Shown piece after piece: positions 1-11,991 of a stretch of 64,000 nucleotides of DNA; position 1 is the stretch's first letter; the number at the start of each line of letters is the position of its first letter. The notes under the pieces are model-generated. The model worked only from the letters and a program-made list of their open reading frames with translations, made no database searches and was not told the origin of the DNA. The translations under genes and the position numbers were made by a program. Source of the stretch: Ochotona curzoniae (taxonomy: Eukaryota; Chordata; Mammalia; Lagomorpha; Ochotonidae); the NCBI RefSeq assembly GCF_017591425.1, contig NW_024466307.1:1734001-1798000 (forward strand), written 5' to 3'.

Positions 1-178
1 AGCTAGGAGTTTCTTCCATGTCTCCTATGCGGGTACAGGGTCCCAAGCACGTGGGCCATCCTCCATTGCTTTCCCAGGTCATAGTACGGAGCTGGATTAG
101 AACAGGATCAGCTGGGATGGGAACCGGTGTCTGTGTGGGATGTCAGGGCCACGAACAGATGCTTCACATATTATGTTA
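1..178 (-). repeat. CSINE copy cut by the window edge
   Basis: Minus-strand copy. On the plus strand it reads as the reverse complement of the SINE body: the gggtacagggtcccaag block, then ctttcccagg and gagctggat, then the head. The 3' half lies outside the window. It is clearly diverged, so it is an older insertion. Confidence 0.8.
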
Positions 179-251
179 AGGCACTGTCCTTCTCCCCACA
201 GCTTCCACACATTTAAAAGCCCATCAGTCTCAGATAAACTATGGGAATAAA

Positions 252-273
252 TACACACACACACACACACACA
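252..273. repeat. (CA)n microsatellite, short
   Basis: An uninterrupted run of about eleven AC dinucleotides. Confidence 0.95.
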
Positions 274-410
274 TCAAGGGTTGTGTCGGATACATTCATG
301 GTTACAGTACTAGATTTTCAATTTTGTTAGACTTCATATTTTTTTTTCTTTCAGCAGGAACTGTGTTAAATTCAGCTAAATTCCAGTAAGAGATAGGATA
401 CATCAAGGAG

Positions 411-703
411 GGCTCGGAGTGGTGGCCTAGCAGCTAAAGTCCTTGAATGTGCCAGTTCAAATTCCAGCAGCCCTGCTTCCAACTAGCTCCCTGTTTGTGG
501 CCTGGGAGAGCAACAGAGGACAGTCCAAAGCCTTGGGACCCTGCACCCACGTGGGAGACCGGGAAGAGCCTACTGGCTCCTTGCTTCAGATCAGCTCAGC
601 TCCAACCACTGCAGCCACTTAATGAACCAGCAGATGAAAAATCTTTCTCTATTTCCTTCTCTGTATATCTGCCTTTCCAACTAAAGCAAAAATAAAAATA
701 AAT
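411..703 (+). repeat. CSINE, full span, deletion between A and B boxes
   Basis: The head GGCCTAGCAGCTAAAG, body and AAAATAAA tail are all present. The usual stretch containing GGATCCCATATGGG, between the tRNA-like A box and the B box, is missing, so the copy is about 25-30 bp short there. Confidence 0.85.
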
Positions 704-1550
704 TGTTTTTACTTGAGAATAATTCAGTGACCAACTAACAAACATAAATCTTTGTTACTTCATGCTAACAAAATACATTTTACTTCCTCACTGCCTCTGA
801 AACAGCCATTGTAGCTATAAAAGCATTGATATCTCCACACAAACATTCCACAGTGTTCCACGTCTTTCATGAGGTCTCTCTGGACATTGACCATTTAAAC
901 TCTTCTCATGCTGATAAAAATCAGAGCTCTCAAATACCAAACCTTACTTACTCCAGAACTTAGTAGTAGCAGGAAATTCCCCAGAGTCCTGAGTTTAGGA
1001 CAGGGTTCAAAATTTGGAGGACACAGGCAAGTAGCATTTACAAGTGTCAGACAGGAGGAGCTGAGCGGGGAGAGCTGCACAGCAGTGCCCTTTACAAACC
1101 CCGGGCAGATCCATCAGCGTGCACACAGCAGAGAACAATCCAACCCCAGGGAGGAGCCCTCAGAAAGAGCAGGCAGTCTAATTCCTGGGACTCACACAAA
1201 GCGAGGAACAGTTCACATCCGCCCACCCAAAAGCGAGCACACGCAACGCCGGTCAAGCAGCCAGAAAGGCATTTTCTCAGTAATGAGCTAAAATTAGCTA
1301 TTCAGTAGAACACAGCTCTGGTCCTACACACAGGGTTCAAAAGCAAGCCTTGAAAAAAAAAGTTCATACTGTTCAAATAACTTGCCCAAGTTCCAAGACA
1401 AAGCTCAAAGTACTCAGCATCAATCAGGTAAAATTCTAAAGCCTAACATGTTCAATACATAAGCAACGCAGAACCAATCCATAATGAACAGAAAAATTAA
1501 TCACAAGAAACATACTCAGAAATGACAAAGATAGACTAGCAGATAAAGAC
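704..1550. other. No gene recognised
   Basis: Mixed-composition single-copy-looking DNA. A 127-codon open frame at 908-1291 has no recognisable domain, no splice-site context and an atypical composition. I do not call it a gene. Confidence 0.5.
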
Positions 1551-1860
1551 CTGGTGCAGTACCCTAGCGGCTAAAGTCCTTGCACGCGCCGGGATCCCAT
1601 ATGGGCCCCAGTTCTCATCCTGACAGCACTGCTTCCCATCCAGCTCCCTACTTGTTGCGTGGGAAAGCAGTTGAGGACAGTCCAAAGCTTTGGGACCCTG
1701 CACCCGTGTGGGAGACCAGGAAGAAGCTCCTGGCTTGAGATCAGCATAGCTCCAGCCGTTGTAGTCACTTGGGGAGTGAATCAGTGGATGGATGATCTTC
1801 CCCTCTCTCTTTCTCCCTATAAATATGACTTTTCAATTAAAATAAATAAATCTAAAAAGT
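1551..1860 (+). repeat. CSINE, full length
   Basis: It has the complete order of head, B-box region, GGATCCCATATGGG, CATCCAGCTCCCT, GGGACCCTGCACCCG, GTCACTTGGGGAGTGAATCA and an AATAAATAAATCT tail. Moderate divergence. Confidence 0.92.
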
Positions 1861-1871
1861 AAACCATTCCA

Positions 1872-2135
1872 GGCCAGTACTGTGGCCAAACAGGTAAAGC
1901 CACCGTATGTGGAGCCAGCTTACCATGTGGGCGCCCTTTTCAGTCCCAGCTGCTCCACTTATGGCCCAACTCTACTAATGTGCCCGAGAAAGCAGCAGAA
2001 GGCTGAAGTGTTTAGGCTCCTGCACCATACAGGAGAACTTCAGAGCAGCCCATCTCTAGCTACGGAAGCCATCTGGGAAGTAAACCCCAGATGGAAGACT
2101 TGCTCTGTGTCCCTGCCTCTTAGGGAGGGAGGGAA
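1872..2135 (+). repeat. CSINE, old copy
   Basis: It starts GGCCAGTACTGTGGCC and keeps the GAAAGCAGCAGA block and a weak body. Strongly diverged and without a clean A-rich tail. It follows the previous SINE directly, separated by about 11 bp. Confidence 0.7.
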
Positions 2136-3311
2136 GAAATATCAAACTATTTTAAATAAACATACGTTAGCTGACAAAAGCCTGGACACACATACTTTGC
2201 CTACATAAATCCAAAGGCCCTCCCCCACCCTCAGAACAGGCCATGTGTGCTGTTCACACCTGTGTCGCCACACCCTGCAGGTTGTACGCAGTGAACACTG
2301 AATGAATGGAATCCTTTAAATTCATTGGAACTTCTATTTCATGTTACATGATTCCCGGGCAACGATGATGGCATTCCTCAAAGTTGTTTATTTTTAGCTG
2401 TCTTTTGTCTCAGCCTTTCAACAGCGTTTTTCCTTGCCTTCCCATGTTCCCAACTCACTTCTGCACAAATGCACTAACCAGTGTCAAGACTTGGCGATGT
2501 GGCTGGCTCTTCTCGAGTAAGTCACTGCAAGCACAGGGTATTTCTGAATTGTTATGCTTCCTTCTTAACATAAAGTTTTGGTTTTTAAATTAATATACTT
2601 TTGAAAGGTTAAATACATACACACATGTGTACACATACACACATAAATATATGTGTGTATATTCCAGACACTGGCTCCCTCTGAAAGGACTGCAGCAGCC
2701 TCAGGTAACTGAATCCCAGCCTGCTGCCTCCAGGGTGCATCCAGGCAGAAGGGGGAATCAGGCTAAAGTGGGAATACACACCCAGAAATACCAAGGTGGG
2801 GAGTGGGTGTCCCACATGGAATCTTAACTCCTGTACCAAATGCCCCCCCCAACATAAACATTTTCAGGATCAGATTGAATTTTCTTGCCATGAACTATGA
2901 CAGATAATTAGAAATGATGACAATAAGGCTACATCTCCTGAAACATGTCTGGGACGTGTCCGTAACCTTGGGTTCTCAGAAGACCTTGGGGTTATGCAAA
3001 GTCCCAGGAATGTGACAGTGCTTATCACAAGCAACTATCCCACTCCAGAATGAGATCCTGCTTTTTACAGCTTAAATAGTAAGCTGATTGCCCCAAACTG
3101 GATTCTGTACATGGAAACGGAAGGATCCATTTTGTTGGTTTAGTTGTTCGCCCCAGACAGAATGCAGCTCTTACAGACTCGATAGCTTAAACTAACAGTG
3201 TCTGTTTCACACCGCTGCACTTGATGTAAGCTTGGTTGACTGAATGATTTGTATCCTGTGCCAATGCTCGTTTAGTTAACTGGATGGTCACTGCTTCAAA
3301 ACCCCTGAACA
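2136..3311. other. No gene recognised; CA/TG-rich imperfect palindrome at 2612-2665
   Basis: Mostly unremarkable sequence. At 2612-2665 alternating ACAC and TGTG blocks (acacatgtgtacacatacac, then atatgtgtgtata) form an imperfect palindrome of microsatellite origin. No exon-like frame. Confidence 0.5.
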
Positions 3312-3645
3312 GGCCTGATGCCACAGCCTAGTGGCTGAAATTCTCACCTTGCATGCAACGGGATCCCATATGGACACTGGTTCGTATCCCGGCAGCCCTG
3401 CTTCCCATCCAGCTCCCTGCTGTGGCCTGGGAAAGCAGTCGAGAATGGCCCAAAGCCTTGGGACCCTGCACCCGCGTGGGAGACCTGGAAGAAGCTCCTG
3501 GCTCCCGGCTTCAGACTAGCGCAGCACTGGCCGTTGCGGTCACTTGGGGAGTGAATCATCGGAAGGAAGATCTTCCTCTCCATTTCTCCTCCTCTCTGTA
3601 TATCTGACTTTGTAATAAAAAATAATACATCCTTAAAAAATAAAC
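3312..3645 (+). repeat. CSINE, full length (GTCACTTGG / TGACTTTGTAATAAA type)
   Basis: Complete copy. It carries the diagnostic GTTGCGGTCACTTGGGG and the 3' block ATATCTGACTTTGTAATAAA, which mark one of two young-looking subfamilies in this window. Confidence 0.92.
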
Positions 3646-3969
3646 CCTGAACATGGCTGATCCAGGCTGCTGCCCTCCTCCACATGTGGTGGAATAGGAC
3701 AGCTCAACTCCCGAGCTTCTGAGGGTCTCCGACTCATTTTTGAGATAGATTTGCTCAACTCGCAACAGGACAGATAGGAATACAAAAGATTTTTCAGTTT
3801 CGGTTTTCAAAATAATGGGAAGACATGGCTGGGATTCTGGCAGAGCTGACAAAATCACTGCCTGTAACCCTGGCATCACATGTCTGTACTCACCTGTGTC
3901 CTAGCTCCCAGATGATGGCCTGGGAAAGATGCAGGCCACCGTGGGGCAGCCCATTAGAGCCACATCAGC

Positions 3970-4106
3970 AATGATGGCATCTCATATGGGTGCCGTTTAA
4001 AGCCTAGGCTGCTATATTTCCAATCCAGCTCCTTGCTAATATGTTTGGGAAAGCAGCGGAAAATGGCCCAGCCAGTCCCAGTCTCTGTGGCCATTTGGGA
4101 AGCAAA
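3970..4106 (+). repeat. CSINE fragment, old
   Basis: Retains CATATGGGTGCCG, CCAATCCAGCTCCTTGC, GGGAAAGCAGCGG and GCCATTTGGGAAG. The middle and the tail are lost. Confidence 0.65.
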
Positions 4107-4836
4107 AAAAACCACAATTATTTTGAAAGCATTAATTCCATTTCATAAGTAAGACCAAAGAATTTCAGAGCCCTGGGACCTGCTGGAGCTGTGCTCTCCT
4201 GAGAGGCTTGCTCTTCCAGGAGTCAGGCTCGTCTCCAGCCCTCCTCGCTCCCTCGCTGCCTGCACTGTAGCAGCTCAGTTTCCACCCTAGGCCGCTCCGC
4301 TGCACACACTGATGTCTGGTGGACACCTCTCGTCTCATCTGATGCCCCTTCTTGGCTGCTGTGCACTGTTCTCACCTGACATCTCTCTCAGCTCATTTTC
4401 CTGCCTCTTCAATGAGTATCTGGAGATGCCTGATCCGTTCTTTTCTATAAATACCCTAAGTGAGCTCACCTACACTCAGTTTCCACCCATACTTAGGAAT
4501 TCTGATGATTCCCAAGGTCCTATCCCCAGTCCAGGTCTCTCTTCCTGAACTGACACCAGGAAGCCCAACGAAGGCATTCCTGCAGAGGCAACTGTGAACA
4601 CATCCAGTCTCATCCAGCTGCAAAGTTGCTTCTCCCCTCCTGTTAACACCTCCTCAACTGAGGCCTGACCAAGCCCATCTCTCCTCCCTGCCCCCTACGA
4701 CAGGGCCTCTTCAATCTCTTCCACCCAGAGCTTGTTTCAGTCTCCTTTAATTAAAGTCATTATTCTTGAATAAGCTGCTACATTAAGCTATTGTGCAATT
4801 AAACCTGAGTGTTTCCAAGACCCCTCTCCCACATGT

Positions 4837-4837
<1 letters not shown>
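4107..4837. other. No gene recognised
   Basis: Pyrimidine-rich single-copy-looking DNA. A 78-codon frame at 4312-4548 shows no domain and is judged non-coding. Confidence 0.5.

Positions 4838-4886
<49 letters not shown>
4838..4886. repeat. (CA)n microsatellite
   Basis: About 24 uninterrupted AC units. It is long and pure enough to be length-polymorphic. Confidence 0.97.
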
Positions 4887-4889
<3 letters not shown>

Positions 4890-5259
4890 TGCATGCCACC
4901 CCCTTCCCCAAGTCCAGCATTTATTTCATTCTGCAGACTGAACAGTTAATCTAAAATGCAGGCAGAATAACTAGCAGCAAAAAGTGCCCCACTGCTCACC
5001 CTTCTGAAGAAAAGGATGCTTGTTTTTTCATTTCCACACAAACAGATCATACAACAATAGGTACAACTGAATTAGATACATACACACATACAGGATAGAT
5101 TATTTGTACACACAGTGAAGGAAGGGTACATGGATTTCTGATGTGAAGATCATGTCAAAAACACAGGCCACTAACCTAGAGGAAAAGCACCCTCCTCATA
5201 AGGCGACAGGTCCATCTGGCTTCCCGCTGGTTTTCCAGTCACATGTTCCTTTCTCTGCC
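4887..5259. other. No gene recognised
   Basis: Non-repetitive by eye, with no convincing coding frame or RNA gene. Confidence 0.5.
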
Positions 5260-5475
5260 TTCTGCTCCCCTTAAAGCTCAAGGCACACTCGGCTGGCTTG
5301 GTGAAGCTTTGTCTGGCCCCCTTCTCCAGTGCTCGAGCACAATGCACACAGCTCTTGCAGCACTTGGATCACAGCACTGTAGTTCCTTGTTTACATGCCT
5401 GCCTACTCCTCTTGTATCTACACTGCCCAGTATGACTCACAGCACAGAGTAGGTGCTCAAGAGGCACTGTCTGAT
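5260..5475 (+). repeat. L2 (LINE2) 3' end
   Basis: The block running through CACAGAGTAGGTGCTCAA, preceded by the pyrimidine-rich TTGTTTACATGCCTGCC region, matches the 3' end of mammalian L2 elements as I know them. Ancient and diverged. Confidence 0.7.
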
Positions 5476-5868
5476 GGGACACACTGTAGCAACACCTCAT
5501 CTACCTGACATGGTGAGAAAGGATTGTGTTTTGCTGTCTCAGCTGACAATTTAAAGCCTCTAATTTTAAGATGTACTTACACCATGCACTGCATTTTCAG
5601 GTGTTGGGTACAAGGAGAGATTTTTAGAAAGCCAACACTTTATCATCCACCCAATTCCAATCAATTAATTGTCAACAATGTCAACATATCCTGAAAGATG
5701 TCTTACAAATTCCAAAGCTCAGAGCTCAGCAATCTGGTCAGATTAACTGCATATTTATCTTCCTTTCCTAAAACTCTATTAAAATGCAAGAGGAAAAGAA
5801 GGTATAAAAATATTAAACAACAGAGCACCACTAGCATGTAAGTACCCTGAATACAGTTTTAAAAGACA
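5476..5868. other. No gene recognised
   Basis: AT-rich DNA without a coding frame. Its right end forms the target site of the next SINE. Confidence 0.5.
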
Positions 5869-5876
5869 GAAAACAG

Positions 5877-6212
5877 GGCCCGACATAATAGCCTAGCAGC
5901 TAAAGTCCTAGCCTTGCACGCACCGGGATCCCATATGGTCACTGGTTCGTATCCCGGAAGCCCTGCTTCCCATCCGGCTCCCTGCTTGTGGCCTGGGAAA
6001 GCAGTCAGGGACGGCCCAAAGCCTTGGGACCCTGCACCCGCGTGGGAGACCCGGGAGAAGCTCCAGGCTCCGGATCAGCTCAGCTCCAGCCACTGCAGCC
6101 CCTTGGAGGGGCGGGTGTGAATTAAAAGGACAGAAGATCTTTCTCTGTCTCTCCTCCTCTCTGTATGTTTGACTTCCAATAAAAATACATAAACCTTTTA
6201 AAAAGAAAAAAA
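5877..6212 (+). repeat. CSINE with target-site duplication
   Basis: Full-length copy beginning GGCCCGACATAATAGCC. It is flanked by a direct repeat of about 16 bp ending GAAAACAG (5861-5876 and 6213-6228, 14 of 16 identical), the mark of L1-driven retroposition. Confidence 0.93.
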
Positions 6213-6228
6213 AAAAGATGGAAAACAG

Positions 6229-6608
6229 AAGTGTCATACCTGTCTTGGCAAAACCTTCAACTACAAAGATCCTATGGAGAGGGGGCTAAGAGGGCAACTT
6301 TGTCAGGATGTGGGGCAGAGGCATGGGGGGGGGTGAGGGATGGGACTGCCACCAGGAGGCTGAGGAGTTTCAGTGACAGCACAGCAGGACAGACAGCCCT
6401 CACCTCCACTGCAGCACCTGCCTAGCCCCAGCAGCCACTCACTGACCTCTCCACACAGCTGAAGACAGGGCAGTGGGGCCCAAACAGCACAGGGGGAGCA
6501 AGGCTGCCAGGGCACCTCACCCCTCCACACGCTCCCACCGTGTAAGACACAGATCGCACACACCGAGAGTCTCCTCTTTGCCCACTTGGAGTGTCCAACA
6601 GCAGATGC
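6229..6608. other. No gene recognised
   Basis: GC-moderate DNA with a short G run at about 6327. Overlapping frames on both strands (for example 6303-6743 minus) look like chance openings. Confidence 0.45.
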
Positions 6609-6660
6609 AAGATCTGTCTCTCCTCTCTTTGTAACTCTTCCTTTCAAATAATCTTTAAAG
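6609..6660 (+). repeat. CSINE 3'-end fragment
   Basis: GATCTGTCTCTCCTCTCTTT followed by CTTCCTTTCAAATAATCTTT resembles only the last 50 bp of the SINE. Confidence 0.5.
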
Positions 6661-8109
6661 CAACAAAGCAACAGCAAAACCACACAATCAAAAACAAAAC
6701 AAACAAACAAACAAGCAAAAGCAGTCCACCCCCATATAATCAAGAAACTTCAGGACAGCAGGGCCAAGAGGGAAAACTAACCCTTCCCAAGTATGTATGT
6801 GGGTTGGTGGGGGGGATCACACACATTCCAACAACACTGGCAAATAGAACACAATTGGTCAAGAGCCTTCATAACAGGGAGAGGAAATGATTTCCTGTCT
6901 ATTTACCCATATTCAACTGGGGCTGGGGAAGAGGGAGAAGGAACACCTTCACACAGGCAATGTCCCAGACACTTAATTCCTTGCCCACTCTTTCCAGCAA
7001 ACTATAGGAAAATGTATTCAAGCAAAACTAAGGGTTAAACCAAGAAAGAAAGCTTAGGGTTGAGGAAACGAGACAAAACACGGAGAGGCAGTGTGGGCTC
7101 CAGATGGTGTGCCTAGGAGCGGAAGGTCCTTTCTGGAGCAGTGCAGACACCCGTCCCATGGACACACAAGGGACGGCTGAGCATCAGGACACACCCAGAG
7201 GCATGTGCAGGACAGAAACCTGACCAGGACCGGCCTGAGATAACCACACCCAGGTGGTCACTTCCTGCACAGACAGCAGATGGTGGTGCTGGGCTATCAC
7301 AAGAGATTAGGTCACAGATCAGCCAACTTCAAGCTAGTCAAGAGGGAGACTATCGTCAGTGGCTGGGCTGCATCCAAGTGTGAGTCCTATTTAAAAAGAG
7401 GCTCCTCTGCTGGCCTGAGGAGGCCTCTCTGAGTTGTATAACCACAAGAAAATGAATTCTGCCAACAGCCACATGAACTGTGAAGACGACGGCTTTCCAA
7501 GGCCAAGGTCCTGGATCCAGCTGCCACCCTACACCTGCCATGCAGGCCCTAAGACCCAGCTAACAGATGCCCTGACTTCCAAGCACAGAAACCCTGAAGT
7601 GCGGCCCTTTGTCATACAGAAAGAGAAAATTAATATTTATGACATGAAGACAAACTTTAGGATACCTAAGCTAAATAAATAACTTAAAAGAAAACCGTAT
7701 TTCTTCCCAAGACAGAAAACATCGGAAGCCAAAGCAGAGTCAATTTTAATTAAAACAACACATTCAGAAATGTCAGAAAGCAAAACTAAGTCTGCACAGG
7801 AAACGTGCATAGCTGGATAAGTACTGCTTCAAGTGCTCAGGTTTAGAGACCAGTTTCAATAGTCTATCAAAAATGACCACATACTTGGCTCCATCAGGCT
7901 TTCTTTTCCTTCAATTCAAATGTAAGTTTTTGCACAAGAGAGAGACACAAAAGGAACTTCAGCAATCACTGGCTCTCCCATCTGGAGGTTTCATTTACAA
8001 CAGCTGCAAAGGCATCAGAGAATCTGTTACAACAGCAGAGCTGCAGACCCTACTGAGACTTAATAAATCAAAAGTTGTGGGAGGAACAGGAAAAGCCAAG
8101 GGAAAAGAA
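6661..8109. other. No gene recognised; A-rich simple stretch near 6660-6720
   Basis: Begins with an A-rich low-complexity stretch containing AAACAAACAAACAAAC. The rest is single-copy-looking DNA. The small open frames at 7141-7383, 7434-7682 and 7873-8217 show no recognisable domain. Confidence 0.5.
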
Positions 8110-8390
8110 ACACGATGGGCTTGCGAGGTAGGCATGCTGCCGTCTGCGATGCTGGCCTCCCTCAGGAGCACCAGTTCAAGGCCTCATGGCTCCACTTTCA
8201 ATCCATCTCCTTGCTAATGTGCCTAGGAAAGCAGCTGAAGATGGCCAAGGGTGGTCCCAGCACTCAAGCGAGAGACCTGGAAGAAGCTCCTGACTCCCGG
8301 CTCTGGTCTGGCTGAGCCCCTCTGCTGCGGCTTTGGGGAAGTGAACCAGTAGATGGAAGATGGCTCTCTCCCTCTCGGGGTAATTCCGCT
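8110..8390 (+). repeat. CSINE, old copy
   Basis: Recognised from AATCCATCTCCTTGCTAATG, GGAAAGCAGCTGAAGATGGCC, AGAGACCTGGAAGAAGCTCC and GTGAACCAGTAGATGGAAG. The head is weak and there is no poly(A). Confidence 0.72.
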
Positions 8391-8734
8391 TCAGTGCTGC
8401 TGCTGCAGATTCAGAACTACCAAAGTGATGTTGACTTCTGCCACTCTACACCTGGTCTCCCTTCTTCAGTGAAGGGGGCCTTTCGCACCTGTATCCAACC
8501 CAGATGAGTCATCACAGCCACTAACGTAGCAAGAGCTCAAGAACAAACACCTGAATACACAAAGGGACCCCAAACGTACACGCCATTAGCCAGGGCATGC
8601 TCTCACTGCCTGCAATCCCCTCCAAATCCCCCACTTCTACAGTAGATGAGCCCTAACCTGGCAAGCCCAGTGACAGTAGATTTGGGGATCTCTGAGCAAG
8701 AGAATTCCACACAGTTAACAGTTTTAAGGACGGG

Positions 8735-8835
8735 ATAATACAACGCATCCCAATCTTAGAAAGGAGGGAACCGAGTAATTTATAGCTGTGTCATCAGGAT
8801 CTGACCCCTCCTTGTGAGTCTTTACTTTCAAGCCC
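8735..8835 (-). repeat. MIR fragment (tentative)
   Basis: GGATAATACAACGCATCCCA, then aaaggagggaaccgag and a GTGTCATCAGGATCTGACC block follow the order of an inverted MIR (ATAATCCCATTTT, then GAGGAAACTGAG). Very diverged. Confidence 0.45.
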
Positions 8836-9395
8836 TGAAAACACGTGCCAAGAGAGTGTCTCATGCCTACTTGTCCGAGTCGAGATCCTCAGAAAAACAG
8901 ATCCTCCCTTTTGGAGGTTCAATGCCTGGTAACAGCGGCAGTTAGCATGGACCGATAGTGATACTTACAGGTTAGTGCCTGTTAGTATTACCAGCAATAC
9001 AACTTCAGAAAGCCTGCACCAGACATGCAGTAACATCGAATCAAATGCACTGCTTTTAGGTCTCAGGTGGAGAGACATAACAAAAGCATTGCAATGAGAC
9101 ACAGGTGCCACCACGGCGGCTCTGAGACCCACACCTTCAGAAGTCCACTGTGGCAAGTGTGGCTACCCTGCCAAGTGCAAGAGAGACTGAAACTGAGCGT
9201 TGAGGCTAAAAGTGAAACAGCGCTGGGACTGGCCACAGCAGGTGCCTCCTACTGTGCACTGCGGCTTCTGGCAGAGGTTCAGCAGAGGCACAACACCAGA
9301 GCCCATGAGGGCAGCCATGGCAGCAGTCAGCACGTCTTTAGAATCTCAACAATTAGCCAGGCAATCAATGTTCTGGCTTTAAACTTTAAAAACTG
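8836..9395. other. No gene recognised
   Basis: Single-copy-looking DNA. A 109-codon frame at 9067-9396 lacks domain similarity and is not called. Confidence 0.5.
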
Positions 9396-9718
9396 AGGCT
9401 GCTCAGTGGCTCAGAATGCTAATCCTCCACCTCTAGCATTGGCATCCCACACGGGCAGCAGTTCTTGTTCCAGCTGCTCCAATTCTGGTCCAGATCTGTG
9501 CTTATGCACTGGGAAAGCAGCAGAGGATGATCCAGGTCCTTGGGTCCCTGTATCCATGTGGAAGACCTGGAAGAAGCTCTTGGCTCCTGGCTTCAGATCT
9601 GCTCAGCTCTGGCTGTGGTAGACACATGGAGGAGTCAATCAGTGGATGAAGTAGATCTTTGTCTCTCCATCTCTTTCTCTGTAATTCTGACCTTCAAGTA
9701 AAAATAAACCTTTTAAAA
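9396..9718 (+). repeat. CSINE, full span, older type
   Basis: Head GGCTGCTCAGTGGCTCAG, body with GAAAGCAGCAGAGGATG and CTCTTGGCTCCTGGCTTCAG, and tail AAAAATAAACCTTTTAAAAA. Confidence 0.88.
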
Positions 9719-9784
9719 ATGAACTAAAAATAAATATAAACCATTGAGCAGACACTTATACTACAATTAAAATGTAGTTTTCCA

Positions 9785-10040
9785 GGGCCCAGTGCATTGG
9801 GATCACATACGGGCACTGGTTCATGTCCCAGCTGCTCCACTTCCCATCCAGCTCCCTGCTTGTGGCCTGGGAAAGCAGTGAGGGATGGTCCAAGACCTTA
9901 GGACCCTGGAGGAGGTTCCTGGCTCCTGGCTTTAGACAAGCCCAGTTTTGGCTGTTACAGCCATCTGCGGAGTGAACCAGTGGATGGAAGGTCTCCATCT
10001 CCCCTTTTCCCGGTAACTCTTTCAAAGAAAAAAAAAAAGA
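9785..10040 (+). repeat. CSINE with truncated head
   Basis: After GGGCCCAGTGCA the sequence jumps directly to GGGATCACATACGGGCACTGG, so about 35 bp of tRNA-like head carrying the A box is absent. The body and A-rich end are present. It lies 66 bp after the previous copy. Confidence 0.85.
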
Positions 10041-10264
10041 CTTATGACATGCTTGAAACTCCTCTCCAAATCCACCTCTACCTGTGTAGAGCACGCATTC
10101 AGGACCCCTGAATGGGCACAACAAACGGGCACATTCGGAAGGACCCGGGTCTACACCGTGCTCTACCACGTCACAGTTCCAGAACTGCCCGTAAGTCACA
10201 CCATCCCTTTGAACTCTGCCTCCCTCTCCATGAAATATGTCGGTCAGTAACATACAGAAGATAC

Positions 10265-10374
10265 CTCCCATTGTTCTCCCAGGCAACAAGCAGGGAGCTG
10301 GACTGTAGGTGGGGCAGCTGAGACAATCCAGCACAACAGGTTCAGGCTTAACCTATTAGCCACAGTGCTGGCCC
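10265..10374 (-). repeat. CSINE 5' fragment
   Basis: Reverse complement of the first third of the SINE: AGGCAACAAGCAGGGAGCTG through CTATTAGCCACAGTGCTGGC. Confidence 0.75.
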
Positions 10375-10470
10375 CACAATCTCACTCCTAAAACTCAGAG
10401 TTCTGAAACTTAATACGCTCACTGTAGAAAAACTAAAAGATTCAGAAAGACAAAAAAATGAAATTTCAGG

Positions 10471-10791
10471 GGCCCAGCGCGATGGCACAGTGGTTAAGGT
10501 CTTCGCCTTGCACGCCTGGGATCCCATATGGGTGCCAGTTCTAATCCCGGCAGCCCTGCTTCCCATCTAGCTCCCTGCTTGTGGCCCGGGAAAGCAGTCT
10601 AGGACGGCCCAAAGCCTTGGGACCCTGCACCCGCGTGGGAGACCCAGAAGAGACTCCTGGCTCCGGATTGGCTCAGCTCCAGCCGTTGTGCTCACTTGGG
10701 GAGTGAATCATTGGACAGAAGATCTTCCTCTCTGTATATCCGCCTTTCCAATAAAAATAATAAAATAAATCTTTAAAAAAAAAAAAAGAAA
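10471..10791 (+). repeat. CSINE, young copy with target-site duplication
   Basis: Well preserved, with A-box region ATGGCACAGTGGTTAAGG, B-box region CAGTTCTAATCCCGG, GTTGTGCTCACTTGGGG and 3' ATATCCGCCTTTCCAATAAAA. It is flanked by an 11-bp repeat (GAAATTTCAGG at 10460-10470, GAAACTTCAGG at 10792-10802). Confidence 0.95.
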
Positions 10792-10879
10792 GAAACTTCA
10801 GGTCAGGATTGTGGAGCAGCAGGGTGGGCTACCACCAAGGACACTGGCCTACTGTAGCGTGGTGGCTCAGGTGGAGTCT

Positions 10880-10971
10880 CCCGCTGTGCCTGGGAGGTGC
10901 TCCCAGCACCGTAGTCCTCCTGCTGTGCCTGGGATGTGCTCCCAGCACTGTAGTCCTCCTGCTGTACCTGG
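10880..10971. repeat. 39-bp tandem repeat, about 2.3 copies
   Basis: Units start at 10,880, 10,919 and 10,958 with CC(C/T)GCTGTGCCTGGGA...GCTCCCAGCAC(C/T)GTAGTCCT. The third is partial and runs into an inverted SINE, so the repeat grew at the SINE edge. Confidence 0.85.
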
Positions 10972-11168
10972 AACCAGGAGCCCAGAACCTCCTCCAGGTC
11001 TCCCACGTGGCTGCAGGGTCCCAAGGCTTTGAGCGTCCTTGACTGCTTTCCCAGGCCACAAGTAGGCAGCTGGATGGGCAGCGGGGCTGCCCAGATTCGA
11101 ACTGGCATCCAATGGGATCCCGCGTGTGCAAGGCAAGGACTTCAGCCACTAGGCTACCACGCCAGGTG
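10972..11168 (-). repeat. CSINE, 3'-truncated
   Basis: Minus-strand copy from CCAGGTCTCCCACGTGG to CTAGGCTACCACGCCAGG. The 3' third is replaced by the 39-bp tandem repeat. Confidence 0.88.
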
Positions 11169-11991
11169 CCAATTACACTCTTTCAAAGCTTTCTACACAA
11201 CTGCAGAACCTGCTTTACAAAGGGGAAGTCCTAGTGAGCATCCGGCACACAGTGTATTCCGGTTTTTCGTGGACCAGTGCACCATCTGTATGAAGATTCT
11301 TGTGGCCAGCTTCTTACCATGAACAGTCTATAATCACACTTTGAACACACAAGACTATTCAACAGGCAAATGTTGCAAAATAAAAATAGAATTATCATTA
11401 ATGTCTTCCCACCGGCACTCACACACCCACAGCAATAAACACAAATTTAACATTAGCAGGATACTAAATGAAAACAACAGGGAAGATAGGTAACGAATTC
11501 TACAAATGGTAAACTGTGTCAGGGAGAAGTCAGCAAATGCAATCCAGAACTAATTTTCTGAAAAATCAATAGAATCTCAAGAGTTGAAGGGTGACTTGGG
11601 AGTCTTCCCGTTTAGCTGAATACATCCAGATCCCCGGTGCTCCTGAGCAGACAGGCGGAGCCGGAACCCTCACTCTAATCACCTTGGGAGCCGGCAGGGG
11701 ATGGAGCAGAAGCACATGAATGTTAATGCTAGAAGTCCAGAGACTCGTAACAAAATAAGACGGAAAACAGCAGTGTTTTACAAAACAAGCAACAGGACAG
11801 GGAAGTAAGCGCTAGGCTAAACACACTCAACCATGACAGTCTTCTCCAAGTCTAGAATGGGGCACATTCATCTCCCCTCCCAAGAAGGCAGACAGAAATT
11901 TCTAAATAGAAGTCTGATATGAGGATTTTAAGATAGTGATAGATTCATTTTAGATAATTTCTCAGAAGCCAATAAGTAGGGCCTATCAGTA
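11169..11991. other. No gene recognised
   Basis: Single-copy-looking, AT-leaning DNA with no convincing exon. Confidence 0.5.

Noticed and set aside
3331..3685. Many small proteins with a recurring 'PAPCLWPGKAVEDGPKPWDPAPTWE'-like peptide style
   Set aside because: They are translations of CSINE copies. The repeated peptide reflects the repeated DNA, not a gene family.
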